Below are positions 43,696 through 51,309 of a DNA stretch of 64,000 nucleotides, one piece after another. The position numbers and the translations under genes were made by a program. A model generated the notes under the pieces. The model searched no databases and was not told the origin of the DNA. It worked only from the letters and a program-made list of their open reading frames with translations. Origin of the DNA: Paenibacillus naphthalenovorans (GTDB lineage Bacteria > Bacillota > Bacilli > Paenibacillales > NBRC-103111); NCBI RefSeq assembly GCF_900099895.1, contig NZ_FNDY01000014.1, positions 45,898 to 109,897 on the forward strand, given 5' to 3'. Position 1 is the stretch's first letter, and every line of letters begins with the position of its first letter.

Positions 43696-44603
43696 ACGCC
43701 GGCGCTCAGCCTTCTTCCCCGCCCGATCTGCCGAAAAGACGCAGAAGACATGCAAGACTGGTGTCCGGATGGCTGATGCTGGCTCCGCTCTTGCTCTTCA
43801 TCATTGGATTTTTCGTCGTACCTATGCTTTATATCTTTTATTTAAGTTTTATTGAGGTGGACGAAGCGTCAGGTCATGCAGCGTACGGCATTCAAAATTA
43901 TATTAAATTTTTCACCGACCCGTATTATATGAATTCGCTTTGGCTTACGATCAAAGTCAGCGTATACACGGTGATCGTCTCGCTTGTTCTCGGTTATCCG
44001 GTAGCCTTAACGATGTCCAAATGCTCGCCGGGCGTAAGAGGATTGCTGGCTTTGCTCGTAGCCTCGCCGCTGCTAGTCAGTATTGTGGTGAGAAATTTCG
44101 GCTGGTTTTTGCTGCTTATGCCTAACGGAACGATAAACCAAATCCTGACCTCCCTGCGTATCGTTGATTCCCCTCTGAAGCTGTTGTTTTCAGAGATTGG
44201 GGTCGTCATCGGGATGTCCAACGCCTATTTGCCGTTCATGATTCTGGCCATTGCGACCAGCTTGTACAATATCGATCCGTCGCTGGAAAAAGCGAGCTCC
44301 ATTCTGGGCGCCAATCCATTTCGCACCTTTCTGTCGGTCACGCTGCCGCTCAGCCTCCCGGGCATCGTTTCCGGAGTAGCGCTTGTATTCAGCATGTCGA
44401 TGAGCTCTTATGTGACGCCGGCCCTCATGGGGGGGCCCAACGTGCCGATGATGCCTGTGGTGGTCTATGATCAGATTCTACATTTGCTGCGCTGGACTTA
44501 CGGATCAGCCATCTCCTACGTGCTGCTTGGCATCACGCTGATCATGGTGACCGTGTTTACGCGGATGTTTGAAAAAGGACGATTCAGGGAGGCGTTCCGT
44601 TGA
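43659..44603 (+). CDS. ABC importer permease, PotB type
   Basis: A 314-residue permease with six predicted helices after a long positively charged N-terminus (KRRRRHARLV). The coupling motif is KASSILGANPFRTFLSVTLP (EAA-type loop), and LPFMILAIATSLYNIDPSLE precedes it. It starts within the ATPase gene, with GAGGTG 8 bases ahead of the ATG at 43659. Its stop overlaps the next start by one base. Confidence 0.92.
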   Translation: METIGRHANQAVDAGAQPSSPPDLPKRRRRHARLVSGWLMLAPLLLFIIGFFVVPMLYIFYLSFIEVDEASGHAAYGIQNYIKFFTDPYYMNSLWLTIKVSVYTVIVSLVLGYPVALTMSKCSPGVRGLLALLVASPLLVSIVVRNFGWFLLLMPNGTINQILTSLRIVDSPLKLLFSEIGVVIGMSNAYLPFMILAIATSLYNIDPSLEKASSILGANPFRTFLSVTLPLSLPGIVSGVALVFSMSMSSYVTPALMGGPNVPMMPVVVYDQILHLLRWTYGSAISYVLLGITLIMVTVFTRMFEKGRFREAFR

Positions 44604-45400
44604 TGAAAATAACCGGAAAAGTCCGTATGCTGATTACTGTGCTGGTCATCGTCTATATCCTTCTCCCGCTTCTGGTCATCATTCCGGCCTCCTTCACCCG
44701 CGCAAGCTTCCCAAGCTTTCCGCCGCAAGGATTTTCATTCCAGTGGTACGTGATGCTGCTCGACCGGCCCGAATTTATTGAGGCGTTCCTGAACAGCACC
44801 AAGTTCGCGCTCTTGGCCTCGCTGATCTCGGTCATGCTCGGTACGCTGGCCGCTCTCGCATTGGCGAAGTATGATATGCCCGGCAAAACGTATCTGGTAT
44901 CGCTGCTGACGGCTCCTCTGACGGTCCCGCAGCTTGTTTTAGGCGTCGCGTTGTTAATTTATTTTACCCCGATGCTTCTCGCGGGTACGTCAACCGGCTT
45001 TTTGATCGCACACATCATTATTTGCGTGCCTTATGTCGTCCGCTTCGTCATCACCGGGCTGAGCGGATTCGACTATACACTGGAAAGAGCGGCCATGATC
45101 CTGGGCGCCAAGCCCATCACCGTATTCTGGAAGGTCACCCTGCCTTTGATTCGGCCGGCCATTTTATCGGGAGCGCTATTTTCTTTTCTCACTTCTTTTG
45201 ATAATGTTACAGTATCCCTGTTTATGGTATCGCCGGGTATGCGAACACTTCCGCTGGAAGTCTTCTCCCAGATGCAGGATGCTTACAGCCCGCTTATCGC
45301 ATCCGTGTCCGGTATTGTTATTTTTATCTCGGCAGCGCTGATCCTCGTCCTGGAGAAAATCCATGGGGTAGGGAGAATGATCGGAAAATCCCATTCATGA
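44603..45400 (+). CDS. ABC importer permease, PotC type
   Basis: A 265-residue second permease with six helices. The coupling loop is ERAAMILGAKPITVFWKVTL, preceded by IICVPYVVRFVITGLSGF. The ATG at 44603 overlaps the preceding stop (TGATG), and GGAGG lies upstream; an in-frame TTG at 44600 is less likely. It forms the heterodimeric channel with the protein at 43659. Confidence 0.92.
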   Translation: MKITGKVRMLITVLVIVYILLPLLVIIPASFTRASFPSFPPQGFSFQWYVMLLDRPEFIEAFLNSTKFALLASLISVMLGTLAALALAKYDMPGKTYLVSLLTAPLTVPQLVLGVALLIYFTPMLLAGTSTGFLIAHIIICVPYVVRFVITGLSGFDYTLERAAMILGAKPITVFWKVTLPLIRPAILSGALFSFLTSFDNVTVSLFMVSPGMRTLPLEVFSQMQDAYSPLIASVSGIVIFISAALILVLEKIHGVGRMIGKSHS

Positions 45401-45418
45401 GGCGGAGGGGACTCATTC

Positions 45419-45742
45419 ATGATTCCGATAAACACTTTGTTTATCGCAGGACACGCCAAGCTGCCCACAGGCATGGCCGCCAAAAATGTATATGACTCGC
45501 TCACCATCACAGCGGAGATCGACAAAAAATACGGCGTTATTCTGGAAGCCTCCTGCACGTTGGCCACAGAGCATGGACGAGATTATGTCAGTAGCCTGTT
45601 AAGAGGCTTCAGTCTTCAAGACGGCATAGAAGAACCGATCAGAGTCCTTCAGCATCATTATCGCGGCAGGGCCGCCAACGCTCTGGCCGCCGCCTTGAAA
45701 GACCTGCATTTGCAGTACGAACATCTCAAGGGAAAAACCTAG
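45419..45742 (+). CDS. DUF3870 protein
   Basis: A 107-residue protein matching the DUF3870 pattern: TLFIAGHAKLPTGMAAKNVY, TAEIDKKYGVILEASCTLAT, HGRDYVSSLLRGFSLQDGIE, HYRGRAANALAAALKDL. The family is small, cytosolic and of unknown function. It lies 18 bases after the second permease gene and is the last gene of the sigma-54-controlled operon, followed at once by the hairpin repeat that acts as terminator. A role in handling the imported compound, or in sensing it, is possible. Confidence 0.8.
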   Translation: MIPINTLFIAGHAKLPTGMAAKNVYDSLTITAEIDKKYGVILEASCTLATEHGRDYVSSLLRGFSLQDGIEEPIRVLQHHYRGRAANALAAALKDLHLQYEHLKGKT

Positions 45743-45820
45743 CATGCTTCGTGTCCAACCCAAAGCCCTTTCTCCAATGGTGAAGTAAAGGAATTACCCA
45801 TTGGAAAAAGGGCTTCTTTT
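45743..45820 (+). repeat. hairpin repeat, copy 2, acting as terminator
   Basis: This copy of the element at 34266 starts on the base after the DUF3870 stop. AAGCCCTTTCTCCAATGG pairs with CCATTGGAAAAAGGGCTT, and CTTTT follows, making a strong plus-strand terminator. The leading CATGCTTCGTGTCCAACCC is identical in both copies although it is outside the stem. Confidence 0.75.
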
Positions 45821-45825
45821 AAGAA

Positions 45826-46764
45826 TTATACTTCCGAGAAAATTCCGCGCTGACGCATCAGCTCCCGGTACAGCTCAGGATGCTTCTCGAAAGGCGCCCT
45901 TCCATGCATCCAAAATCCATTGTTCAGCATAATGAGCTGTCCTACAGGCAGAGGCATGGCAATGGTAGCGGGACTATTCTCCAAAGAGTCGGAAAACTCC
46001 TGCAGATAGACGGCTTGATCAATCGTTTCGGGATAAACGAATTGATCGATAAAGCAGACACAAATGCCGTTGTTTTGTTTGAAGAAGGTTTTTCGCTTCA
46101 CCGTTATACTGGTATTTTTGCTTGGCGGCGATTTATAAGTGAAAGGATAAGACCCCAGCGGATGGCTGCTGAACTTCTCCAGCTCTTCCCAATCGTCCAG
46201 GTGCAGAATTCTGGATTCTCCTCCCACCGCATTGCGCTCCTCAAATTTCATCATCAGCAGCCAATCGGTGGCTTCTTCCACAAACGTCCCGTCGGTATGA
46301 AGAGTGAACAGACGGTAAGCCTGACGCAAATATGAATCGCTGTTGTCCGTATCCTTGACGGTGAACCGGGCGTAATAGGTGCCGGTCATGGCGTCAAAAT
46401 TGGGGGTTCCAACCAAGTGGCTGACAGCGGTGCCGAATTTAACATAATCTTCCGGATCGACGGTTTGCCCCTGAACGCCGATGGTGAACCCGCCGGACTG
46501 GCGGTCATGCAGAATATGGCGTATAGCCTGCCCGAGCGATGCGCCGAACAATTCCTCCAGCCTTGCGGCCAATATAAACCGCTTATACGGCACGTACTCC
46601 AGCGCTTGCGTGCCCACATCCCGAAACGAGGAGAAAAACGTTTGCAAAAGTCCGTTATCCAATTCAATATGATACAGCCGCGAATGCTCCGGATGGGGTA
46701 CGATTTCAAACCCCGGATGTTTCTGTACAAAAGTCCTGTCCCGATGGCTTACCCACATACTCAT
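45826..46764 (-). CDS. glaH: glutarate 2-hydroxylase (GlaH/CsiD)
   Basis: A 312-residue Fe(II)/2-oxoglutarate dioxygenase of the CsiD/GlaH family, converting glutarate to L-2-hydroxyglutarate with succinate and CO2. The facial triad is visible: His156 and Asp158 in LFTLHTDGTFVEEATDWLLM and His287 in LNNGFWMHGRAPF, with RELMRQRG supplying the 2-oxoglutarate arginine. SRILHLDDWEELEKF and SPPSKNTSITV are family-specific. GGAGGG is 10 bases before the ATG at 46764. In E. coli it is followed by lhgO; no L-2-hydroxyglutarate oxidase is in this window. It converges on the ABC operon. Confidence 0.92.
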   Translation of the reverse strand: MSMWVSHRDRTFVQKHPGFEIVPHPEHSRLYHIELDNGLLQTFFSSFRDVGTQALEYVPYKRFILAARLEELFGASLGQAIRHILHDRQSGGFTIGVQGQTVDPEDYVKFGTAVSHLVGTPNFDAMTGTYYARFTVKDTDNSDSYLRQAYRLFTLHTDGTFVEEATDWLLMMKFEERNAVGGESRILHLDDWEELEKFSSHPLGSYPFTYKSPPSKNTSITVKRKTFFKQNNGICVCFIDQFVYPETIDQAVYLQEFSDSLENSPATIAMPLPVGQLIMLNNGFWMHGRAPFEKHPELYRELMRQRGIFSEV

Positions 46765-46834
46765 AAAACCAAATCCCTCCTGTAGGTTTGATATGATGCG
46801 GGCACCGCCTTATCGATGTGCTAAAAAACGCAAA

Positions 46835-46875
46835 AAGCCAGCAGATCATTCAACGACGAATGATCGTGCTGGCTT
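46835..46875 (-). terminator. strong intrinsic terminator inside the glaH leader
   Basis: AAGCCAGCA-GATCATTC pairs with GAATGATC-G-TGCTGGCTT, 17 pairs with one bulge. On the minus strand TTTTTGCGTTTTTT follows. It lies downstream of a strong promoter (47022-47051) and about 70 bases before the glaH start, so it could attenuate glaH or end a small RNA. Confidence 0.85.
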
Positions 46876-47002
46876 AAACCTGCTTCCATTCTCTGTGGAT
46901 CAGAGTTCAACAAGTTTCTCAGCGTTTCTATTCCATGATAAGGGTGGTGCTGCCGCTTTTCATTCACGGATCTTGCAAGGGCTGGCAAGCAAGACGCGAA
47001 TG

Positions 47003-47051
47003 ATCACATGTGATTATATTCATCATATGCTACAATGGCTTCCCGTGTCAA
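47003..47051 (-). promoter_or_regulatory. promoter with palindromic operator upstream of glaH
   Basis: On the minus strand TTGACA (47046-47051), an 18-base spacer and TATGAT (47022-47027) form a strong promoter. ATCACATGTGAT (47003-47014) is a perfect 12-base palindrome at the expected start site, with flanks extending the symmetry to 16 of 18. It lies between the MFS stop (47108) and the leader terminator. Confidence 0.65.
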
Positions 47052-47107
47052 TTCCTGGATTCAAAATAGATGCCGGCGCAAGCATGAGGGCTGTGGAATT
47101 CCCTCTT

Positions 47108-48301
47108 TTACCTGACCGCAGCGCTCATTTTTCTTCTTCCCCAGCTTAAAGACATGGCCAAGCTGATGATCAGAATGACTGCCCCGAACAAATAAGGGAA
47201 ATTGACATGAACATCAAACAGGATGCCGGCCACGGCCGGACCGAAAATATTGCCGATGCTCATATACGCATTGTTCATGCCCGCAACATATCCCTGTTCG
47301 TCCCCCGCCATTTTGGAAAGCAGCGTATTGATCGCAGGACGCAGGATGGACGTGAAGGAAAAAAACAAAGTCGTAAGCACAAGGATGTACCAGAAGTTCC
47401 CGGACAGCAGCATCAGCACCATAGTCAACGCGGACAAAAAGAACGTCAAGTTGATCAATGTCTTTTCGCCGAAACGGTTAATCAGCCTTCCGATGAGCAC
47501 CGCCTGCACCACTGCGCCGATCAAGGCTCCTACGGTAATGAGTACCGCGATATCGCGGGAGGTGTAGCTGTACTTATGATCCACGAACAGCGGGAAGACC
47601 GCTTCAAAATTGGCAAGGCCGAACGTCAGCGTGAAAATAAGCACCAGCAGGATCAAATACGGCGCTTTGAACGATTTGCCGAACTGCCGCCAGATGTTCT
47701 CTTTTCTTTCCGTCGAGAGTCTGGCCGCCTGCCGCTGCTCGACCGACCGGGTCTCCTTAAGCAGGCTCAAGGAAAGCAGCATCGCGAAGCCGCCTACCGC
47801 CGCAGATACATAGAATGGTGCGCGAATGCCAAGCTCGGCAAGAAAACCGCCGATCCCGGGACCGATGACAAAGCCCAGCGACATCGCGGCGCCCAGCATC
47901 CCAAGACCTTTGCCCCGGCTCTCTTCGCTGGTAATGTCGGCTACATACGCCAGCATAGCGGGAATCATGGCCGCGGCCCCAATGCCTCCGATCAAACGCG
48001 AAACGTACAGCTGCCACATCTCGTGAGCAACAGCGAATAAAAAATTGGAAAAACTGAAAAGCGCGAGTCCCGACACAATCATCAGCTTTCGGCCATACTT
48101 ATCCGACCATTCCCCCGCAATGGGTGAAAACAAAAACTGGGTCAATCCCATGGCGGCAACCAGATAGCCCGCCGCCTTGCCTCCGGCGTCAAAGGCCTTC
48201 AAAAAATCCGGCAATACGGGAATGATTAATCCTATCCCAAGCATAGCGATAAACATGTTGATCATCAGCATGATCAAAGCTGCGTTATTATTTTGTTTCA
48301 T
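47108..48301 (-). CDS. MFS multidrug exporter (NorA/Bmr/Tet type)
   Basis: A 397-residue, twelve-helix DHA1 exporter. Landmarks are GIGLIIPVLPDFLKAF (helix 1), GEWSDKYGRKLMIVSG (motif A), RLIGGIGAAAMIPAMLAYVA (motif B), and LGFVIGPGIGGFLAE (motif C, marking proton-coupled antiporters). A degenerate motif A repeat is LIGRLINRFGEKTLI. Substrate cannot be predicted. It is divergent from the small gene at 48539. Confidence 0.9.
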   Translation of the reverse strand: MKQNNNAALIMLMINMFIAMLGIGLIIPVLPDFLKAFDAGGKAAGYLVAAMGLTQFLFSPIAGEWSDKYGRKLMIVSGLALFSFSNFLFAVAHEMWQLYVSRLIGGIGAAAMIPAMLAYVADITSEESRGKGLGMLGAAMSLGFVIGPGIGGFLAELGIRAPFYVSAAVGGFAMLLSLSLLKETRSVEQRQAARLSTERKENIWRQFGKSFKAPYLILLVLIFTLTFGLANFEAVFPLFVDHKYSYTSRDIAVLITVGALIGAVVQAVLIGRLINRFGEKTLINLTFFLSALTMVLMLLSGNFWYILVLTTLFFSFTSILRPAINTLLSKMAGDEQGYVAGMNNAYMSIGNIFGPAVAGILFDVHVNFPYLFGAVILIISLAMSLSWGRRKMSAAVR

Positions 48302-48426
48302 TTTTACTCTCCTTACTACCTATCCAAATAACTGTAACAGCAGGTACGAATTCCATCCCATCCTACAGAATAATTGACGGATTAACTAAAAGTCAATTTG
48401 TAAGATTAAACATCTCCTGAACGCTT

Positions 48427-48493
48427 CGCCGCATGAAGCTGCCTTGACAGTTCAGCAAAGCTCCATCTATGATATAGAAAATTTCATGCGGCG
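48427..48493 (+). promoter_or_regulatory. promoter flanked by an 11-bp inverted repeat
   Basis: TTGACA (48444-48449), an 18-base spacer and TATGAT (48468-48473) drive the small gene at 48539. CGCCGCATGAA (48427-48437) and its exact complement TTCATGCGGCG (48483-48493) flank the promoter with centres 56 bases apart. The arrangement suggests two facing half-operators and DNA looping, or a large cruciform. Confidence 0.6.
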
Positions 48494-48538
48494 CAAGGTC
48501 CGGCATTCTTTATACTGATAATAAAGGAGATACAACTC

Positions 48539-48751
48539 ATGGCTCAACGAAGATTACTGACCGATCAAGACTTCCAGGAGGCGATGGATCGGCAGGTCGC
48601 TGTACGTGTTTTTCAGAATGACCATATTGTAGATTCGGGCGGAATCATCATTCGTTTTACCGATACGTCCATTGTGACCCAGTCCGGCGTCAGCGATGTA
48701 ACCTATCATCAGCGGAATGCATGTGAATTTTTTGAGATGAAAAAGCGGTAA
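48539..48751 (+). CDS. 70-residue conserved hypothetical protein
   Basis: A small protein with AAAGGAG 9 bases before its ATG, its own promoter and its own terminator. The sequence VRVFQNDHIVDSGGIIIRFT, then DTSIVTQSGVSDVTYHQRNA, suggests a compact beta-rich fold, after a charged N-terminal helix (LLTDQDFQEAMDRQ). No family recognised. Isolated placement with dedicated regulatory DNA argues that it is a real gene. Confidence 0.75.
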   Translation: MAQRRLLTDQDFQEAMDRQVAVRVFQNDHIVDSGGIIIRFTDTSIVTQSGVSDVTYHQRNACEFFEMKKR

Positions 48752-48759
48752 ATAAAAAG

Positions 48760-48796
48760 CAGGTCACCCATGTCAGACGAACGGTGACCTGTTTTT
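48760..48796. terminator. bidirectional terminator between convergent genes
   Basis: CAGGTCACC (48760-48768) pairs with GGTGACCTG (48783-48791), with TTTTT on the plus strand and CTTTTTATT on the minus strand. It serves both the small gene at 48539 and the QorB-like gene. Confidence 0.9.
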
Positions 48797-48826
48797 GTTG
48801 CAATCTTTTGTAATTTGTTTTAATGA

Positions 48827-49690
48827 TTATCCTTGCAAAGCTTGTTTCACGGTTTCTTTCAGAGGAGTCTCCGATCCGATCAGCTTCCGGAGATCGTCAG
48901 ACGTTCTGGACGTTTCGCCCTGGGAAACCGCATGATAGATACCGGCAAACAGTGCGGCAACGGGTTCAGGAAAACCGGCGCCCTGGAGTATATTTTTCTC
49001 CTCCTCAAAGGATACGGACTGATGCACGATTTTCTTACCGGCCACTTCGGAGACGATTTGAGCCAGCTCATCATAGCTCCACGTTTGATTCGACACCAGA
49101 TTATACGTTTTGTTCTCATGACCTTCCCCTGCAAGAACCTCCGCCGCAGCCAGGGCCAAATCACCTCGGGTTACCGTATTCAGTCTTCCGCTTCCCGTAT
49201 TCGTAACGATGGCCCCTTGCTCCAGGGATGCGCCCAAGCCCGGGTTCACGAACACTTCCGTATATAAAGAGTTGCGCAGGAATGTATAAGGAATTTTCGT
49301 CGTACGAATCATATACTCTGTAGCCAGGTGTACATGAGCCAGAGGGATATTGGATTCCTCGGCAAAAGCAAAACCGGTATAGGCGATATATTTTACGCCT
49401 GCATCTCTGGCCGCTTTTACGACATTCGCATGCTGAACGATGCGCAGCGTGTCATCCGAATCGGGGCTGGAAATAAAGAGCAGCTTATCGGCGCCGGCAA
49501 ACGCTTTTTGAAGAGATTCCGGTTGCGAATAATCCCCATGGCGAACTTCTACTCCCAGATTGGCGAGAGCGGAGGCTTTCTCCACATTACGGACAACAGC
49601 AACGATTTGATTGGCGGGTACCTTTTTGAGCAGGTGCTGAATCACCTGACCTCCAAGCTCACCTGTAGCGCCGGTAATAAAAATAGACAT
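48827..49690 (-). CDS. NmrA-family NAD(P)H-quinone oxidoreductase-like (QorB/YtfG)
   Basis: A 287-residue atypical SDR. The cofactor loop is ITGATGELGGQVIQHLL; VVRNVEKASAL, VEVRHGDYSQPESL, GADKLLFISSPDS and YTGFAFAEES match the QorB (YtfG) NADPH:quinone reductase family. LRNSLYTEVFVNPGL and NTGSGRLNTVTRGDLALAAA are further landmarks. Its promoter region contains a palindromic TTGTAACCA-type motif shared with the nearby Rrf2 gene, so it is likely the Rrf2 target, perhaps induced by electrophiles. Confidence 0.88.
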   Translation of the reverse strand: MSIFITGATGELGGQVIQHLLKKVPANQIVAVVRNVEKASALANLGVEVRHGDYSQPESLQKAFAGADKLLFISSPDSDDTLRIVQHANVVKAARDAGVKYIAYTGFAFAEESNIPLAHVHLATEYMIRTTKIPYTFLRNSLYTEVFVNPGLGASLEQGAIVTNTGSGRLNTVTRGDLALAAAEVLAGEGHENKTYNLVSNQTWSYDELAQIVSEVAGKKIVHQSVSFEEEKNILQGAGFPEPVAALFAGIYHAVSQGETSRTSDDLRKLIGSETPLKETVKQALQG

Positions 49691-49736
49691 GAGACATTCC
49701 TTCCCTTCTTTGGATTATAATTTAAGGGTGAATTTA

Positions 49737-49758
49737 TTATAACCAATTTGGTTACAAC
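49737..49758. promoter_or_regulatory. candidate Rrf2 operator, QorB-like gene
   Basis: TAACCAATTTGGTTA is an almost perfect palindrome about 50 bases upstream of the QorB-like start. Its right arm TGGTTACAAC also occurs, on the opposite strand, at 50313-50322 in front of the Rrf2 gene. Confidence 0.55.
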
Positions 49759-49865
49759 GAATGCAAAAAAATAGAGAACAAGATCGGTTACAGCACATAT
49801 TAAAAACCCTCACATCGAGTCCTTTCAGACAGACCTTTAACGGCGGCAGTTGACCATTGAACTTG

Positions 49866-50297
49866 TCAAAAGCCTTTTTTCTCGCTAAGTTCCGTCACCA
49901 GCTGCTTTAACGTCACTTGAGCCAATCGCTGTTCCATGGCATTCTGGGCCTCTATCATATTCTTTCGCAGAACCGATTCGATATTGGCTCCAACCGGACA
50001 AACCGGGTTAGGATGCTCGTGGAAATTGAACAGACCGCCCTTCTCGGCGACTTCAACCGCTTTATAGACATCAAGTAAAGTGATTTCATCCAGCTCTTTG
50101 CGCAGATAAGTTCCGCCGGTTCCGGCCTTTACGTAAACCAAGCCGGCATTCTTGAGCTGTCCGATGATTCTTCGGATAATGACCGGATTCGTATTTACGC
50201 TTGCGGCGATGAAATCCGACGTGCACGGCGATGAGCTCAGCGATACGAGCGACAAGATGTGGACCGCGATCGAAAAGCGGCTGCTGATTTTTTTCAT
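49866..50297 (-). CDS. Rrf2-family transcriptional regulator
   Basis: A 143-residue winged-helix Rrf2 protein: SSRFSIAVHILSLVSLSS, SDFIAASVNTNPVIIRRIIG, LKNAGLVYVKAGTGGTYLRK. It lacks the three-cysteine iron-sulphur cluster of IscR and NsrR. Cys residues are at about 25 and 102 (NPVCPVGANIE), more like the thiol-based YwnA/HypR-type regulators. GAGGGTG precedes the ATG at 50297. It lies upstream of the QorB-like gene in the same direction, and a shared motif suggests autoregulation and control of that gene. Confidence 0.9.
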   Translation of the reverse strand: MKKISSRFSIAVHILSLVSLSSSPCTSDFIAASVNTNPVIIRRIIGQLKNAGLVYVKAGTGGTYLRKELDEITLLDVYKAVEVAEKGGLFNFHEHPNPVCPVGANIESVLRKNMIEAQNAMEQRLAQVTLKQLVTELSEKKGF

Positions 50298-50312
50298 ATG
50301 TTTCACCCTCTT

Positions 50313-50322
50313 GTTGTAACCA
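50313..50322. promoter_or_regulatory. candidate Rrf2 autoregulatory site
   Basis: GTTGTAACCA lies 16 bases upstream of the Rrf2 start and is the exact reverse complement of TGGTTACAAC at 49749-49758. Confidence 0.45.
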
Positions 50323-50396
50323 TTATAGTTCCAGCGCAAAAGAATGTCAACAGCCTACACCCTGCGCTTGCTTGTGTTCTACATTTTACGCCGCTC

Positions 50397-50987
50397 TTAG
50401 TTTAATTCCATTTCCATTTTGTCCGATAAATCATCGGGATTTATGCTTAATGGAGCATGCCGGTCTTCAAGGTTCAGCATGACTCTAACCTGGATGGTAT
50501 AGCGTCCTTTGGGAACACGTTTCCCTTGGTTGTCTTTGAGATCCCATACTTCTGTGAATGAGAGCGTATCGGCTTTCTTCAATGAACTGACGATCAGCGC
50601 TTGAGTGAAGGCTTTATTGACGGACCATCTGTATATTTCCTCATTGGCCTCGTTATATACATAAATATCATACTTTTGGCCGGAGCTGTAAGATATTTGC
50701 AGGTCCTTGCCGGAAGTGTTGCGGACAGAAAAGCTGAACTTCATGCGATCGCCTTCCTGTTTTGCTTCCAGTGTCGTATCAAAATAGCCTGTAACGGACT
50801 TGGCAGGTTCTTTTTCGTGTTTTTCCTCTTTTTCCAACTCCTCCGTTCCTCCCGGATGCACCTCTGCCGTTTTGGAGGGACTGGATTCAGCGGAAAAGTT
50901 GTTTTGCTGCCCATCATGGGAACAAGCCATAAGTACGGCCGGTATGACGATGAAACACAGTACAGATTTCATTCTGCCTTTTCGCAT
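50397..50987 (-). CDS. lipoprotein with BsuPI-type domain
   Basis: A 196-residue predicted lipoprotein with lipobox VLMAC at about residue 22 and a charged, Glu/Lys-rich linker (GGTEELEKEEKHEKEPAKS). Its C-terminal immunoglobulin-like domain is of the intracellular proteinase inhibitor BsuPI family: FSFSVRNTSGKDLQISYSSG, YDIYVYNEANEEIYRWS, FTEVWDLKDNQGKRVPKG. A perfect GGAGGTGA lies 7 bases before the ATG at 50987. Secreted BsuPI-domain proteins are common in Paenibacillus; inhibitory activity is not established for this form. Confidence 0.88.
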   Translation of the reverse strand: MRKGRMKSVLCFIVIPAVLMACSHDGQQNNFSAESSPSKTAEVHPGGTEELEKEEKHEKEPAKSVTGYFDTTLEAKQEGDRMKFSFSVRNTSGKDLQISYSSGQKYDIYVYNEANEEIYRWSVNKAFTQALIVSSLKKADTLSFTEVWDLKDNQGKRVPKGRYTIQVRVMLNLEDRHAPLSINPDDLSDKMEMELN

Positions 50988-51073
50988 AAACCGATCACCT
51001 CCATGTTTAGACGTAATGAGATTTATAATTGTTGCAATGGGGCGGAATCGAACGGGTTGAAATTGTAATCGAA

Positions 51074-51190
51074 TTGAAATCTTATTATCATCATTCTTTA
51101 ATATAAGTAGCCTATACTTATTAGTGACCCCCCTTTTTTTATATATAACCCTTAGACCCGTGGCCCGTAGCTTGCGGGTCTCTTTTTTTT
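51074..51190 (+). ncRNA. candidate small RNA with own promoter and terminator
   Basis: On the plus strand TTGAAA (51074-51079), a 17-base spacer and TTTAAT (51097-51102) form a reasonable promoter. ATAAGTA/TACTTAT (51103-51121) is an inverted repeat at the start site. AGACCCG (51154-51160) and CGGGTCT (51175-51181), followed by eight T, form an intrinsic terminator. No plus-strand gene lies upstream that this terminator could serve. The transcript would be about 80 bases. No known family was recognised. The rest of 50988-51309 holds no gene. Confidence 0.4.
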
Positions 51191-51309
51191 GACCCCGGTG
51201 ATCCGCTGTGCTTGATCCCTTTGTTATGCCCAGCTTCCCATATTCCACCGGCTTTTCTCCACCAGCATCTTGTTGTCCGAGACAATCTCTTTTACAGTCT
51301 TACCTCCGT

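Noticed and set aside
46937..46955. AAGGGTGGTGCTGCCGC on the plus strand resembles a T-box (AGGGTGGNACCGCG)
   Set aside because: The core has inserted bases, no terminator with T-tract follows on the plus strand, and no plus-strand synthetase or amino-acid gene lies downstream.
46793..47149. Plus-strand open frame of 118 codons opposite the glaH leader
   Set aside because: It has no ribosome-binding site, an unnatural composition, and overlaps the leader hairpin and the MFS gene end.
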